A DNA stretch of 64,000 nucleotides, from assembly GCA_949825065.1 (NCBI GenBank), contig OX463852.1, forward strand, positions 18,254,189 to 18,318,188, read 5' to 3'. The notes beneath the pieces were generated by a model. The model worked only from the letters and a program-made list of their open reading frames with translations. It was not told the DNA's origin and did no database searches. Positions 54,609-64,000 of this stretch are shown piece by piece. Made by a program: the position numbers and the translations under genes. This stretch comes from Odontocerum albicorne (Eukaryota > Arthropoda > Insecta > Trichoptera > Odontoceridae). Each line of letters opens with the position of its first letter. Position 1 is the first letter of the stretch.

Positions 54609-54612
54609 TAAA
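54607..54612 (+). promoter_or_regulatory. Polyadenylation signal overlapping the MRRF stop codon
   Basis: AATAAA begins on the last two bases of the TAA stop codon. If used, the 3' UTR would be only about 10-30 nt. Confidence 0.5.
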
Positions 54613-56580
54613 CAGTTTATTGGAAATGCTTCTTTTTAGAAAGACTTAGCACATTTGAGATTTAATAATCAATATGTTGAACCCATTGGCATCCAATTCA
54701 GTACCATACATGAAAAATAAGACCTCAAATACTTCGATAAAACCTCATACATCCTTGTTATTCTTTCCCTCGACCATTCCCCCTCTATGGAGTGCTATTG
54801 AATGACTTTGTCTAATAGTCATGTATAACCTGTTTTTACTTTTGCTTCAATATTTTTTGAACACTAATCGAGTGATTTCTCTATAGCAAAATTGTTCTTT
54901 ATTTGGACAGATAATCCGTTAAAAGTGCCCATGATTTATATAAACGGAGTAATAGATATGCCATATCACTTTGAATTTCATTACCAAATTTTGGTTTCAG
55001 TCTTTCTGCATAAGAGGAGTGAAGAAGTATAAAGTTAAGTCTTTTCTGAGAAACAGTGTCGAAAAAGTTTACGGAGGCAATTGGTTCCTGGAAAACAGTG
55101 CATAAATGAAAACCACATTGATGAAATCATTAAACGCTATATAAAATGTTGCATTTTTTTTTTCAAAATATTAAATTTTTGTTAAAAAATTGGATGATTA
55201 TGGGTTAATCATTTCAAAATACTTTTTGTAATAAATGTTATTTGATACAATTTTTTACCTTTTTTCTGTATTACATTTTTCAAATCCATCAGAAATAAAT
55301 CATTAACCTCTTTCATTTATTATTATTGTAGTATACAATAAAAAAATACAAACAGCTGAAATTAAATATTTTCATGGCCTTGGTAATCACATTATGAGAA
55401 AGAAAGCATTGAAATGTGAATATATGCTTGGAAATGGGTGTGGAACTTCTGTGCTGGAAAATCCTAGTTGACTTGGTTGAGATATTCATCCCATTCATCA
55501 CATATAGTATTTTGTCTCCGTCAAAAAATAAAATGCTTTGTCCAAAAATATTGCACAGATAAGAATTTTGTGTTAAATTAAACATAATTAGAAACATAAT
55601 TGAATTACATAAATATTGATATTATCATTTCTTTGTTCTAATGTAAAAATGTGATTTAAACAACTTCCTTTACTTTCAAATAATTATTCAGAGTGCATTG
55701 CCATCCTTGCTGGACATCATAATCGTATATTCCCTAGTTAATTTAATGTAAATCTCGAGATGTTCCTCTACGTCGATCATGTGATCTCTGAGAGTTGAGC
55801 TTGATTCTAGCTGTGTATTCCCTTCCGCAGGCGTCACAGAAATGTGATCTGTGCTAAGCCATCTGGTCATGTTTGCACATGTTCGCAGCATACTGTTTAT
55901 CATCCGTGGAGGTATTAAGTATGATTATCTCGGAACAGATTCAGCGTGCACATGTCAAGTGGTATTGTTTTTGTGTGTTGTTAAGTGCTCTAATTTCTCA
56001 AAATCATCTGACTCATCACATTAAGTTCCATCACCCAGCCCCCTGCACCCCAGAACTGCTAGATGTAATGCAAGAAATCTTTATTTCATCTTAGGTCCGA
56101 GCAACTAGCATCCAATGACCACTTGCTACCAGACAGTAAGAAGCCATTATTTATACTTCGAAAGAGATGGAAGGAATTTAACCATCACATTTACTACAAT
56201 ATTATCCTGATTTTATAATGAATTGGGGATGATTGTAATCAGAGGATCAATACAGATGCTTTGTTTTTTCTGTAAAAATCTAACTTGTATCATTTGTGAA
56301 GATTACCAATTAGAGCTTTTGCAAGTTTACAAAACAAAAAGAACTGGTAATGTCACAGCTTTAATGCTGAAAAGTGAGAGAAGTGCATGCTTTAATGCTC
56401 GAATTCATGTCACCCAGTTCAGTCTTGTCCTTTACATTATTATTCTTTTACATTTTAATCTATTTACTTAAAAAAACTCTAAATACTGTTCATGTATCAA
56501 TATATCATAACGTTTTTTATATATATGACAAGACCGGCAATCCATCCTTATGATTGTCACCCATCTTGCGGATGGAAGAT
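54613..56580. other. Intergenic, no secure gene
   Basis: Minus-strand ORFs at 55313-55597 and 55688-55903 show no family motif, though the latter (TDHISVTPAEGNTQLE) has a composition like LINE zinc-finger C-termini. Nothing else recognised. Confidence 0.35.
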
Positions 56581-56589
56581 GCCTGTTGC

Positions 56590-56810
56590 ATGTATTGGTT
56601 TATTTTGATCCAATCATACTGTCCTTGGTCTTCTTCTACCATACCTTCCACCCACATTTGCACTATACATTTGTTTTGTAAGTCTTTCTTTCGTTCTACA
56701 CACCCAAAACCATCTCAGATAGCTCTAATTAATCAAACTTAGTATATCAGCTTTAAGTTTGCATACATCTCTAATCACTTCATTCCATATTGAAGGGAAG
56801 ATGCAGACAC
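56590..56810 (-). mobile_element. LINE-A fragment
   Basis: The minus strand carries NEVIRDVCKLKADIL, LRWFWVCRTKERLTKQMYSA and GGRYGRRRPRTV-like pieces in the family order. Confidence 0.65.
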
Positions 56811-57349
56811 ACATGACACGCATGGCAACTAATTAAATGTTCACCATCCCTAGAGTTAAAACCTCTTTTGCCTAAAGGCAATATGCTTATTTGGCTCCCA
56901 TTACATACAATGGCGTGCCAACTTCAATAAAGGTAAAGGTAGGAAAACCATTTAGACAGTCGATCGGAGCGTGGTTGTTATTGCGACAGGATTTTGAGTA
57001 CTTGGGCTTTCAGGATGAATGACGAGTGGAAAGGATTTATGTGAGCTCGTGAGTGTGGGTTACTTCTTGTTGTTTTAATTTTGGTTGTTTTTGTATTTGT
57101 GTTTCTGTGTTTTTTTTTTTTTTTTTTGTTTTAACTTTGTTTTGATTTTTATTCTTATGATTGTGTGCGGTATATTGTGGGATGAATATTTTTGGTCTTT
57201 CTGGAGTGATAATGTGTGAGGAGTTGAATTTCGCAAGATGTTTCCAGTTGTAGTTGAGTGTCACTGTTTGTCAGGTTGATGAGAGCGTGCAACGGGGTTT
57301 TGTTTTTGTGGAATAAAAAATCGGAAAGAAGTATCGATTTATTTTTTCA
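56811..57349. other. Unclassified, includes a poly-T run
   Basis: A T-run lies at about 57108-57127 in a G/T-rich stretch. On the minus strand this yields a Lys-rich low-complexity ORF, which is not a gene. Confidence 0.4.
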
Positions 57350-57535
57350 TGCTAAATATCCTCATTGAGATACAGGCAAAAGCCTAGTTTACTGGGGATA
57401 CGACAAATGAAAGGCAACAAACCCAGATCCATTAAAATTGTATGTCCAAATCAAATTACCTGTTGTTTTTTCTCAAATTTTGTATATTTCTTGTCATGTG
57501 TAATAATAAATAAATAAATAAATAAAAAATATTCT
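57350..57535 (+). repeat. Retroposon 3' end with (TAAA)n tail
   Basis: TTGTATATTTCTTGTCATGTG followed by AATAATAAATAAATAAATAA is the usual end of jockey/I-type LINEs or their SINE partners. Confidence 0.5.
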
Positions 57536-57544
57536 GTTGTACAT

Positions 57545-58430
57545 TGTCACCCTATATATTCTTTTCAATGGATGCATTTCTATAGCATTTATTTGGCTCT
57601 GTTCAGTCTTCCACGTCTACATTTCACTTCCATATGATTGGCTGTGGATTATCATCTTAGTAGATTTTGACTCTCCAGTTTGAGTATATGTTAGTTGTTT
57701 TACTGCCTTCATACTTCGACAACGGTTAGTCAAATGCTACGTTTGGTCAGTGTTATTGCATGGAGTGGAATCATGGACCCTCAAAGTAAGTAGTATGAAC
57801 CGACTGGAAGCATTCGAAATGTGGATGCATCAGAGAATGCTACGGATAACCTGGACGGATATGATCAGCAACACAAGGGTCCTTCAAAGAGCCAAAGTTG
57901 ATAGAAAGTTGGTGACTAATATTAAAATCCGAAAGGTGTCCTACTTGGGTCATGTACTTAGAGGAGCAAAGTACAAATTACTGCACCTGATCATCCAAGG
58001 CAAAATAGAAGGTCGAAGAGGTGTTGGCAGGAGGCAAATCTCCTGGCTCCGCAATATACGTGATTGGACTGGCATAAGGGGCGTTGGAGATCTTTTTTGG
58101 GCTGCCGGAGACAATGTGATATTTAACGTTGGGGGGACCTGACATGACACTGAGAAGAAGAAGTTTTACAGCCTTACTGATTTTGTTTCCTGTTTCTAGA
58201 CGCATTTCGATATTCCTTGCAACTATTCAATCATCTGAGAAAATACTACCTAAATAGCAGAATTCCGTAACTTGATCTAATCTTTCATTGTTTACTCATA
58301 TATCATATTTACTTTTCCTTTCACACTTTTATTTAACCATTATTTTGAATTTCGTAGCATTCATTCTCAGATTTTTTTCCATATGATGTTTTAGTCCAAT
58401 CATTTTAGCTGAGAAAAAGAAACCGGAGGA
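57545..58430 (-). mobile_element. LINE-A copy interrupted by a nested element
   Basis: The two halves are 57545-57709 (minus strand SYGSE...TWKTEQSQINAIEMHPL) and 58163-58430 (minus strand LDQVTEFCYLGSIFSDD, RNIEMRLETGNKISKAVK). Together they restore the family order with the insertion 57710-58162 between them. Confidence 0.75.
57710..58162 (+). mobile_element. LINE-C (RTE-like) copy nested in LINE-A
   Basis: An open frame reads WSVLLHGVESWTLKVSSMNR, LEAFEMWMHQRMLRITWTDM, IRKVSYLGHVLRGAKYKLLH and GRRGVGRRQISWLRNIRDWT, the C-terminus of an RTE-like LINE polyprotein. It stops at a TGA after FNVGGT and ends in GAAGAAGAAG. The target duplication is GTTTTACTGCCTT (57697-57709) and GTTTTACAGCCTT (58163-58175), 12 of 13 matching. 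The intact frame and clean junctions mark it as young. Confidence 0.85.
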
Positions 58431-59119
58431 CAATGTAACCTATTAAAGAGAACGTTTGTAGTTTGTGAGAACGTCAACTAACTTTTAGTGCATCTTGGTT
58501 GATAATGTACTATGATAATATATTAACTTTTGCTCAGATTTTAAGCAAGTCAATTTGTTTACATAATTAAAAAGTATCGATTCCAAGCAGGGGCTGTTCA
58601 GTTTGTTATGACTTCATTTTAATTTTTTATGTGATGTCACTTCGTTCCTTATCCATGGGTAAGAAATATAAGGACCATAAGGATGATGAACAAGGAAACA
58701 GACTTGCTTGTCATCTAGTCTTTCACAGTGGACATACATTCTTGCGATTCAGAGCTAGAAGTGTGCAGACCTCTCTTGGTCCGGGGACAGATGTCTAGAC
58801 TCCTCGTGCACGAACATCTCTTGTAACCTGGACTTCTCTGAGAGTAGGCAATCTCAAATTGCAAACAACAGTCAATTGACAGTCCTTAGGAAGTGGGTCT
58901 GCGTAATTCTCTTTGCATGATTGATAGCTAGCATTATTACTCAGGCTCACGGTGTTATGTATGATAGGAACCTGTACCAAAAAATATGATTGGCTTCAAT
59001 TGGAAGTCCTTCAGTGTGTTACGCTGATGGAGCTGAAGCCCTGCCGCCAACTATCGCAATGCATAAATGGTCAAAGTTCTAGACCAGGCATGACTAACCC
59101 ACCGCTCACAGATCTTCTG
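58431..59119. other. Intergenic, no gene recognised
   Basis: No exon or known repeat motif beyond short ORFs. A minus-strand 61-codon ORF at 58795-58980 has no family resemblance. Confidence 0.35.
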
Positions 59120-60090
59120 TCATACATTGTTACTCCATTTATTCTTCTCAATGCACGTATTTCTATAGTATTTATTCGGCTCCCTTTACTATTTTTTTCA
59201 CGTCCACGTTTCACTGCCATACATCAAAATTGGTACCAAAATACAATTGTATCTTAGAAAATTTTGATACTCTCCGGTTCGACTAATATATTTTAGTGCT
59301 CCATTGCCTTTGTTTCCTATCGCTACACACTGTTCGATATCCCTCTTAACTTTTTCATAATCTGAGAAAATACTATCTAAATAGCAGAAATAATCAACTG
59401 TCTCATTTACTTTTTCTTTCACACTGTTCTATCACCATTATTTTGGATTTTACAAATTCATTCTCGGATCTTTCTCTTCGCATCTCTCATACAATTTACT
59501 TATAAAATCCTGCAATTTACCTTCACTTTCCGTCAACGCTACCATGTCATCTGCATACAGCAATCAGCATGCTTTCCCGTTTGACAATTGTTTGCCACCA
59601 ATTGACCTCTGTAGTTGCTTCACACATGAATCTATATAAATATTGAACGACCAGGGTGACATAACGCATTCTTTCTTTACCCCTTTCGAAATATTAAACC
59701 ATTCAGTACAGGTTACCAGTCATTCTAATACAGTTTCTACTATCAGCGTATAATGACGTAATACTAAATTTAAGTTTACATTGAGCATCATATTCAATTA
59801 ATATTTTCCATAGCTTGTTGCTTTTCACGCGGTCATATGCTTTTTCCACAAGTGCACAAAAAACTTATTTATTTTTTGCCATACATTCTTCCTCAAACGT
59901 ACTCAAAGAGAAAATTTGACACATGCATCCTCTTTCACTTGAAAAGGCATTCTGAGCATTAAACCCTTTCCATCAACATTTTTCCGTAGTTTACTTACTT
60001 CACTCAGCAAACTTATTCACAGGCCATTATCTTTAATTGCACCCACAACTTATCTTTCCATATGAAGATAAATTTAAATAAATCTTGTTG
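59120..60090 (-). mobile_element. LINE-A reverse transcriptase region
   Basis: The longest copy in the window. On the minus strand it contains, in broken frames, GVKKECVM-like RT motif, LLYADDMVAL with the catalytic YADD (59546-59557), a KLYERCEEKD stretch, NETVDYFCYLDSIFSDYEKV, RDIEQCVAIGNKGNGALKYI and LVPILMYGSETWT. Frameshifts kill it, but it supplies the RT core of the family. Confidence 0.8.
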
Positions 60091-60335
60091 TGCCATATTT
60101 AAAATTAAATATATCAATATAATATAAGTTCAACTCCTTCAGTTATTCGGTATGCGAACCTTAAGTATAACCTTATGTATCTCATATTTTTTTTAATAAT
60201 TTATTAAAAGTTGGTTTTCAAATTTTACATGGTATGGTTATATAAATTAATGAAAATGTGGTCACATTGGAGTTATTATAATAAAACGATGTACATAATG
60301 TAATGTTTAGTCAATATTTGTCTATGCTTTTATAC
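60091..60335. other. Presumed promoter region of the mitochondrial poly(A) polymerase gene
   Basis: AT-rich, no TATA box or other defined element recognised. Confidence 0.35.
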
Positions 60336-60345
60336 ATGTGAGGTT
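60336..60345 (+). promoter_or_regulatory. Shared decamer ATGTGAGGTT upstream of MTPAP
   Basis: The second of the two identical decamers, 38 bases before the start codon at 60384 (compare 53755-53764). Confidence 0.35.
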
Positions 60346-60383
60346 TGTGGTAGTATTCATAGAAATTTGTTTATGACTCGAAA

Positions 60384-60525
60384 ATGTCATTTTTGGTTCG
60401 ATTTGGGAGACTAGTTTTGAAATCTAATAATAAAATTTTAAATACCGAAAACAGTTTAGCTTTAAGAAAAAATGGACAACGCTCTATCAAGTTTATCTCA
60501 GTATTTGCTCGACGAAATTACGCTG
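60384..60525 (+). CDS. MTPAP: Probable mitochondrial poly(A) polymerase, first coding exon
   Basis: ATG opens MSFLVRFGRLVLKSNNKILN and continues LRKNGQRSIKFISVFARRNY. This is a textbook mitochondrial targeting presequence: many Arg/Lys, Ser, Leu and Phe, and one acidic residue in 47. The frame runs into a donor GCTG/GTGAGA with one base (phase 1) left over, which joins the AT at the start of the exon at 62255 to make a GAT codon. A competing ATG at 60471 in another frame soon meets a stop. Identity comes from the next exon. Confidence 0.65.
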
Positions 60526-61474
60526 GTGAGATGATTTTATGTTGATTTTAAGTTTTATAGGTTATGGTAATTACTTTATTTTATTTATTTATGGCTAGTA
60601 AATAAAATTTTGAAAGACAGTGTAACATATCAATTATAAGGAAGTTTTGTATTGAAATAGTTTCAAAGTTTTTTGTAATCCGATTTTACTATCTAATCGA
60701 ATACCATATAACATACAGCTCTGAGAAGCCTGATAACGTTGAAATGTGTCTCTAGATACATTTACTTTGATTTCCTATTTGGATTCGGGTATTGTTTTTT
60801 TAAAGCAACGTTTTTTCAGTGAGGGCTATTTTTTGTACGACTTTTAATTAAATGTTCTCTCCATTGTAACACAGTTCCATTTTCTTTATTGTTTGACCAT
60901 GAAGTAGCTGCATGTGCTTCCATATATTAACTAAATCAAGTTACTCAATGAGTATTCATAACTTAAAAATTGATTTGATCGAGTTAAATGCCAATTGTAT
61001 TTTTATAAATTACGTATGAGCAGCTCTTTGTACACATACACACACTCCTATGAATGTAAACGTAGTAAAAGTAACAAACTCCGAATGCCTGAACAATCTG
61101 AGAATTTGGACATTTAATTACTCATTCTATGTTTTTAACAATACATCCATACCTCACTCTATAGATTCTCCTTTGCCGGAATTTAAAAAATCAAAGTCGC
61201 TCATAGGAAAAAAAAAATATATATATATATATGAAATTATAAAAAAAATCATATTTAAATGAAATGTACCAAGATCCACCCTTAAGCGACACGGAAAACA
61301 AAATGAAAATTTCTCGAGAATTTATATACTAAAGATATTAGTTGATGCTTTAACACATTTTGAAAAAGGGAATTCAAATCCTAATTGTAAATGATCTCGA
61401 TATAGAGAAAAGCTCTAAATTGTCTGGAAAAGTAAGTAGTTTGAAGAGAAATAGAAAAATATGCAAAGCAGCAA
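60526..61474 (+). other. Intron 1 of the MTPAP gene, first part
   Basis: AT-rich, with an (AT)n stretch at 61217-61232. No exon or repeat family recognised. Confidence 0.45.
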
Positions 61475-61675
61475 ACTTTTGTTAGATTTTTTCACTCAGT
61501 TCCTGCTTCCCAATCATGAGGTTTGCGAGATCGATTTCCACTGGAACCCAATTTTTTTTAAAGATTCCAGTCTAGTTTTCACTTAAGACCTCTTAAACAT
61601 CTTTCTGGTTGGATAGAAGAGATTCCCACATGGCAATACGCTCACCAGATTGTACTGTATATAATGAAAGTATAA
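61475..61675 (+). repeat. SINE with conserved central domain
   Basis: Decayed head (TTTGCGAGATCGATTTCCAC as B box), then AGATTCCAGTCTAGTTTTCA, the domain CTTAAGACCTCTTAAACATC, TTTCTGGTTGGATAGAAGAG and ATTCCCACATGGCAATACGC. Confidence 0.75.
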
Positions 61676-61794
61676 TACCATACTTCCAACAACAGTTCCA
61701 TTTAAAATAAAAATATATGAATCTACTGATTTATTATCACTTGTTACTACGAATGATTTTTTGCAACAGTATATTAGTGTCAACTTCGTTGTGT

Positions 61795-62215
61795 GAGAAT
61801 GAAACGAGGATGTCGAAGAAGTATGAAAGAAACCAAATAAATAGTGGAGAAATGCGTCAATTGAGGAGAGTATGAAAGGAAGTGATAAAGGATAAATGTT
61901 ATCTGATCTAGATACTGTGTAATAAGTAGAATAAAAAGAGTACTCTGGTGTGGTTTGGACATTAGAATGAGTAAAAACAAAACAAATATATAATGCAAAT
62001 ATGATAGGAAATGTGAGAGAGAAAGACCAAGAAAAGTAAAGATGGACCTAATTAATGAAATCTTGAGAGGAAGAAAGGTTGCCAGAAAAACCAAAGGAGT
62101 TGTATGAATTGATAGATATAGAAGAAGCTAAAGATGTATGTTGTGATAGCAAAGTTTTGCTCTCTGGTCTCCCTCCACAGGGAATTGGTGTGATGGCGTG
62201 TATGTATATATGTTA
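61795..62215 (+). mobile_element. LINE-A 3' fragment in MTPAP intron 1
   Basis: Plus-strand order: EMRQLRRV-like, VIKDKCYLI-like, the TLVWFGH-like block (TCTGGTGTGGTTTGGACAT), GNVREKDQEK-like basic block, EEAKDVCCDSKVLLSGL and the GTGTGATGGCGTGTATG tail. Confidence 0.65.
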
Positions 62216-62254
62216 TTATTTATTTTATTTTTAATATTTTTAATTAATTTTTAG

Positions 62255-62433
62255 ATTTTCACAACAATTATGCATCATTTGATGATATGGTGAAGGACAG
62301 AAGATGCCAGGCCAAGCGCAGTGTGTTAGTTCAAGTAAATTCCGAGTTGTCATTTCCAGAACTTCATACTTATTGTTCTCATTTTGGGAATATCCTTGGA
62401 GTCCACCATTACACTTTGTCAAATGGACAAAAG
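62255..62433 (+). CDS. MTPAP: Probable mitochondrial poly(A) polymerase, second coding exon
   Basis: After the acceptor TAATTTTTAG, 179 nt are open and end at the donor AAAAG/GTTAAT in phase 0. The frame reads FHNNYASFDDMVKDRRCQAK, RSVLVQVNSELSFPELHTYC and SHFGNILGVHHYTLSNGQK. The pattern F-x-x-M-x-x-x-R-R-x-Q-A-K-R-S-V-L followed by a short RNA-recognition-like unit (F...YxSxFGxI...HY) matches the N-terminal RNA-binding-like domain of mitochondrial poly(A) polymerase, which adds or trims A-tails on mitochondrial transcripts. The nucleotidyltransferase exons must lie to the right, beyond the mariner and outside the window. Alternative: another terminal nucleotidyltransferase. The minus-strand ORF over this exon is a shadow. 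Confidence 0.68.
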
Positions 62434-62504
62434 GTTAATATTTTAATTTTAAACTAAATAATATTGAAACAAAAAATATAATACATACGTTATGTTGTGT
62501 CCCT

Positions 62505-62640
62505 TTTGGGCAAGGCTGAGAGGACAGATGTTCACATTTTTTATCCACGCATACAACTTTTGCCATATCAGTTACCGTATCTGTATCGGCATATAGTTCT
62601 CTATAAAACTCTTCTGCTGTCTTCAGGATAAGGTCTCATT
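62505..62640 (-). mobile_element. LINE-derived fragment
   Basis: The minus-strand frame reads KTAEEFYRELYADTDTVTDM. The AEEFYxxLY motif is common in the linker before LINE reverse transcriptases. No splice-bounded exon model fits better. Confidence 0.35.
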
Positions 62641-62856
62641 ATTTAGAACAATTTTAAACTAAGACAGTATAACATTAAATATTTAAATAAAAGTATACTG
62701 CACCAAGTGTACCTGTATGGTTAAAATCGAAGCATTTTATGCTGAGACAAAATCACTAGATGTCCTCCAAAGCTGTATGGCAGAAAACAGAGGTAGCCAA
62801 TACCCTAATATGACAAAACTTACCGGGTTTTTACCTATACACCAGGTGAACAAGTG

Positions 62857-63706
62857 AATCGGATGGAGCCAAGTCTGGTGAGTAAGCCGCATGCAAAAGT
62901 ATTTGCCTACTAAATGCCTCAATCGTTTCCTTGACCGGTTTTGTTGTGTGCGATGGTGCATTATCATGAAGCAAAATCAATTGTGTTGCCTCTTTTGATA
63001 TTCTGGTTGTTTTTCACGCAATGCTTGGTTCAAATCCATCATTTGTTGTCGGTAGCGTTCAGTATTAACGGTTTCGCTAGGTTTTAGCAGCTCATAATAG
63101 ATAACACCCTTCTGATCCCACCAAACACAGATCATTGTCTTCCGTCCATAGCGATTTGGCGTTGCAGTCGATGTCGCTGGTTTGCTTGGAGTTACCCATG
63201 ATCTTTTACGCTTAGGATTCTCTAAATATATCCATTTTCATCGTCAGTCACCATTCGATGGAGAAATGATTTTCTTTTGTACCTGGTGAGCAGCATTTCG
63301 CAAGTGTGCTTTGGGTTTTCCTGCTGTCTTTCATTCAGTTCATGTGGAACCCATTTTCCCACCTTCTGGATCTTTCCCATGGCTTTCAAACGTATGGAGA
63401 CGGCTTCTCGTGTCACATTTAATTGATCTGCGAGTTGTTGTTGCATTTGAGCGTCATCCTTATCCAACAATGCTTGCAATTCGGCGTCTTCAAACTTTCT
63501 CGGGGTCTTCCACGTTCTTCGTTTCTCACGTCAAAATCGCCACTTTTGAATTTTTTAAACCACTCAAAGCACTGTGATTTACCAAGAGCATGCTCACCGT
63601 AAGCTTCGACAAGCATTCGATGCGATTCTGCAGCAGTTTTCTTCAAATGGTAACAGAAAATCAATGCTGTCGGCGAATCGTAGTTTTCAAGCACAAAAAC
63701 AGACAT
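62857..63706 (-). pseudogene. Truncated mariner (Mos1-like) transposase pseudogene
   Basis: It starts at 63706 with the same MSVFVLENYDSP as the copy at 37195. A frameshift after RNEERGRPR (near 63505) breaks it. Beyond the shift it keeps LADQLNVTREAVSIRLKAMG, where the other copy lacks three codons, then KVGKWVPHELNERQQENPKH and the first catalytic block in damaged form (TDDENGYI). The second block LLHDNAPSH is intact here, unlike in the other copy. The element is cut off before the last catalytic Asp. Comparing the two copies shows which changes are lesions. Confidence 0.9.
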
Positions 63707-63879
63707 GTTCAACGCTATGAAAACATATGTAGTTGTATTAAACTTGGATTGTTGTGAGTTAAAAGTCTTTGACAAATGTAAACACAAAAAAAGGGCGCCA
63801 ATGACGCAGCTTGACAGTCACTACATTGACAACTAGAGCCATCTATGAGCAAATTCCGGTTTCATATTTACAGACCTGG
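62857..63879 (-). mobile_element. Mariner copy truncated at its 3' end
   Basis: The 5' terminus (CCAGGTCTGTAAATATGAAA, read on the minus strand) is flanked by TA at 63880-63881. The element matches the 37022-38287 copy almost base for base down to the SPDLAPSD codons, where homology stops abruptly at about 62857. The 3' third and terminal repeat are absent. It lies in or beyond intron 2 of the MTPAP gene. Confidence 0.9.
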
Positions 63880-63957
63880 TAGATAGTTTTCAGCATTAAG
63901 TTCAAATAAGAGGTGTGACGATTTTTCACTATAAACAGTAATTAAGGACATCAGACC

Positions 63958-64000
63958 TTCGTAGCCTAGTTAATAAAAACCTATCTCCCAACCCGGGGCT
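63958..64000 (+). repeat. SINE head at the window edge
   Basis: TTCGTAGCCTAGTTAATAAA is an A-box-like tRNA head, matching TTCCGTGGCCTAGT at 30343. The rest lies outside the window. Confidence 0.5.

Noticed and set aside
57037..57264. Lys-rich 75-codon ORF
   Set aside because: Produced by the poly-T and T/G-rich stretch read in reverse. Low complexity.
60471..60533. Alternative start codon for the MTPAP exon (MDNALSSLSQYLLDE frame)
   Set aside because: That frame meets a stop just after the donor site, while the upstream ATG gives a classic presequence in the frame that joins exon 2.

Overview
This is insect nuclear DNA. It is AT-rich and gene-poor, with spliced genes whose introns end in GT and AG, two nuclear tRNA genes, and a dense load of typical arthropod transposons (mariner, hAT, piggyBac and Tigger-like remnants, several LINE clades, tRNA-derived SINEs). 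I cannot name the order or species from the sequence alone. No prokaryotic, viral or CRISPR features are present.

Bases 1 to about 34,000 are almost entirely repeats. Most of this is broken copies of one LINE family (called LINE-A here: C-terminal motif TLRWFGH, then GRGRPRKVW, ending near a (TATG)n tail). Other LINE clades, SINEs with a conserved central domain, two copies of a 215-bp foldback element, a hAT MITE with a perfect 8-bp target duplication, a Tigger-like MITE and two internally deleted mariners fill the rest. A tRNA-Thr(CGT) gene lies at 24365-24436 (minus). The octamer TACTCGTA is strikingly over-represented here and was not noticed beyond 34.3 kb.

Bases 34,000-64,000 hold the genes. 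A tRNA-Phe(GAA) gene (34114-34186, minus) is followed by possible exons of an unidentified minus-strand gene (35717-35858, 40942-40974, 41935-42113) and an unrecognised 180-residue ORF (38304-38846, minus) next to a 1266-bp mariner. A THAP zinc-finger gene lies on the minus strand. Its first exon (51381-51475) completes the C2CH finger with a second exon at 47659-48556. A paralogous second exon with the same splice phase and the same C-terminus sits at 43825-44758, and I found no second first exon for it. A mariner occupies the first intron.

Two nuclear genes for mitochondrial gene expression follow on the plus strand: an intact single-exon mitochondrial ribosome recycling factor (53787-54608) and the first two coding exons of a probable mitochondrial poly(A) polymerase (60384-60525 and 62255-62433), which runs off the window. 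Both have the decamer ATGTGAGGTT shortly upstream of the start codon. The introns and spacers are filled by LINE and mariner copies, including one LINE nested inside another.

All exon models come from splice signals and reading frame read by eye. Family names for repeats rest on recognisable protein motifs or terminal repeats, and repeat boundaries are approximate unless a target duplication is stated.
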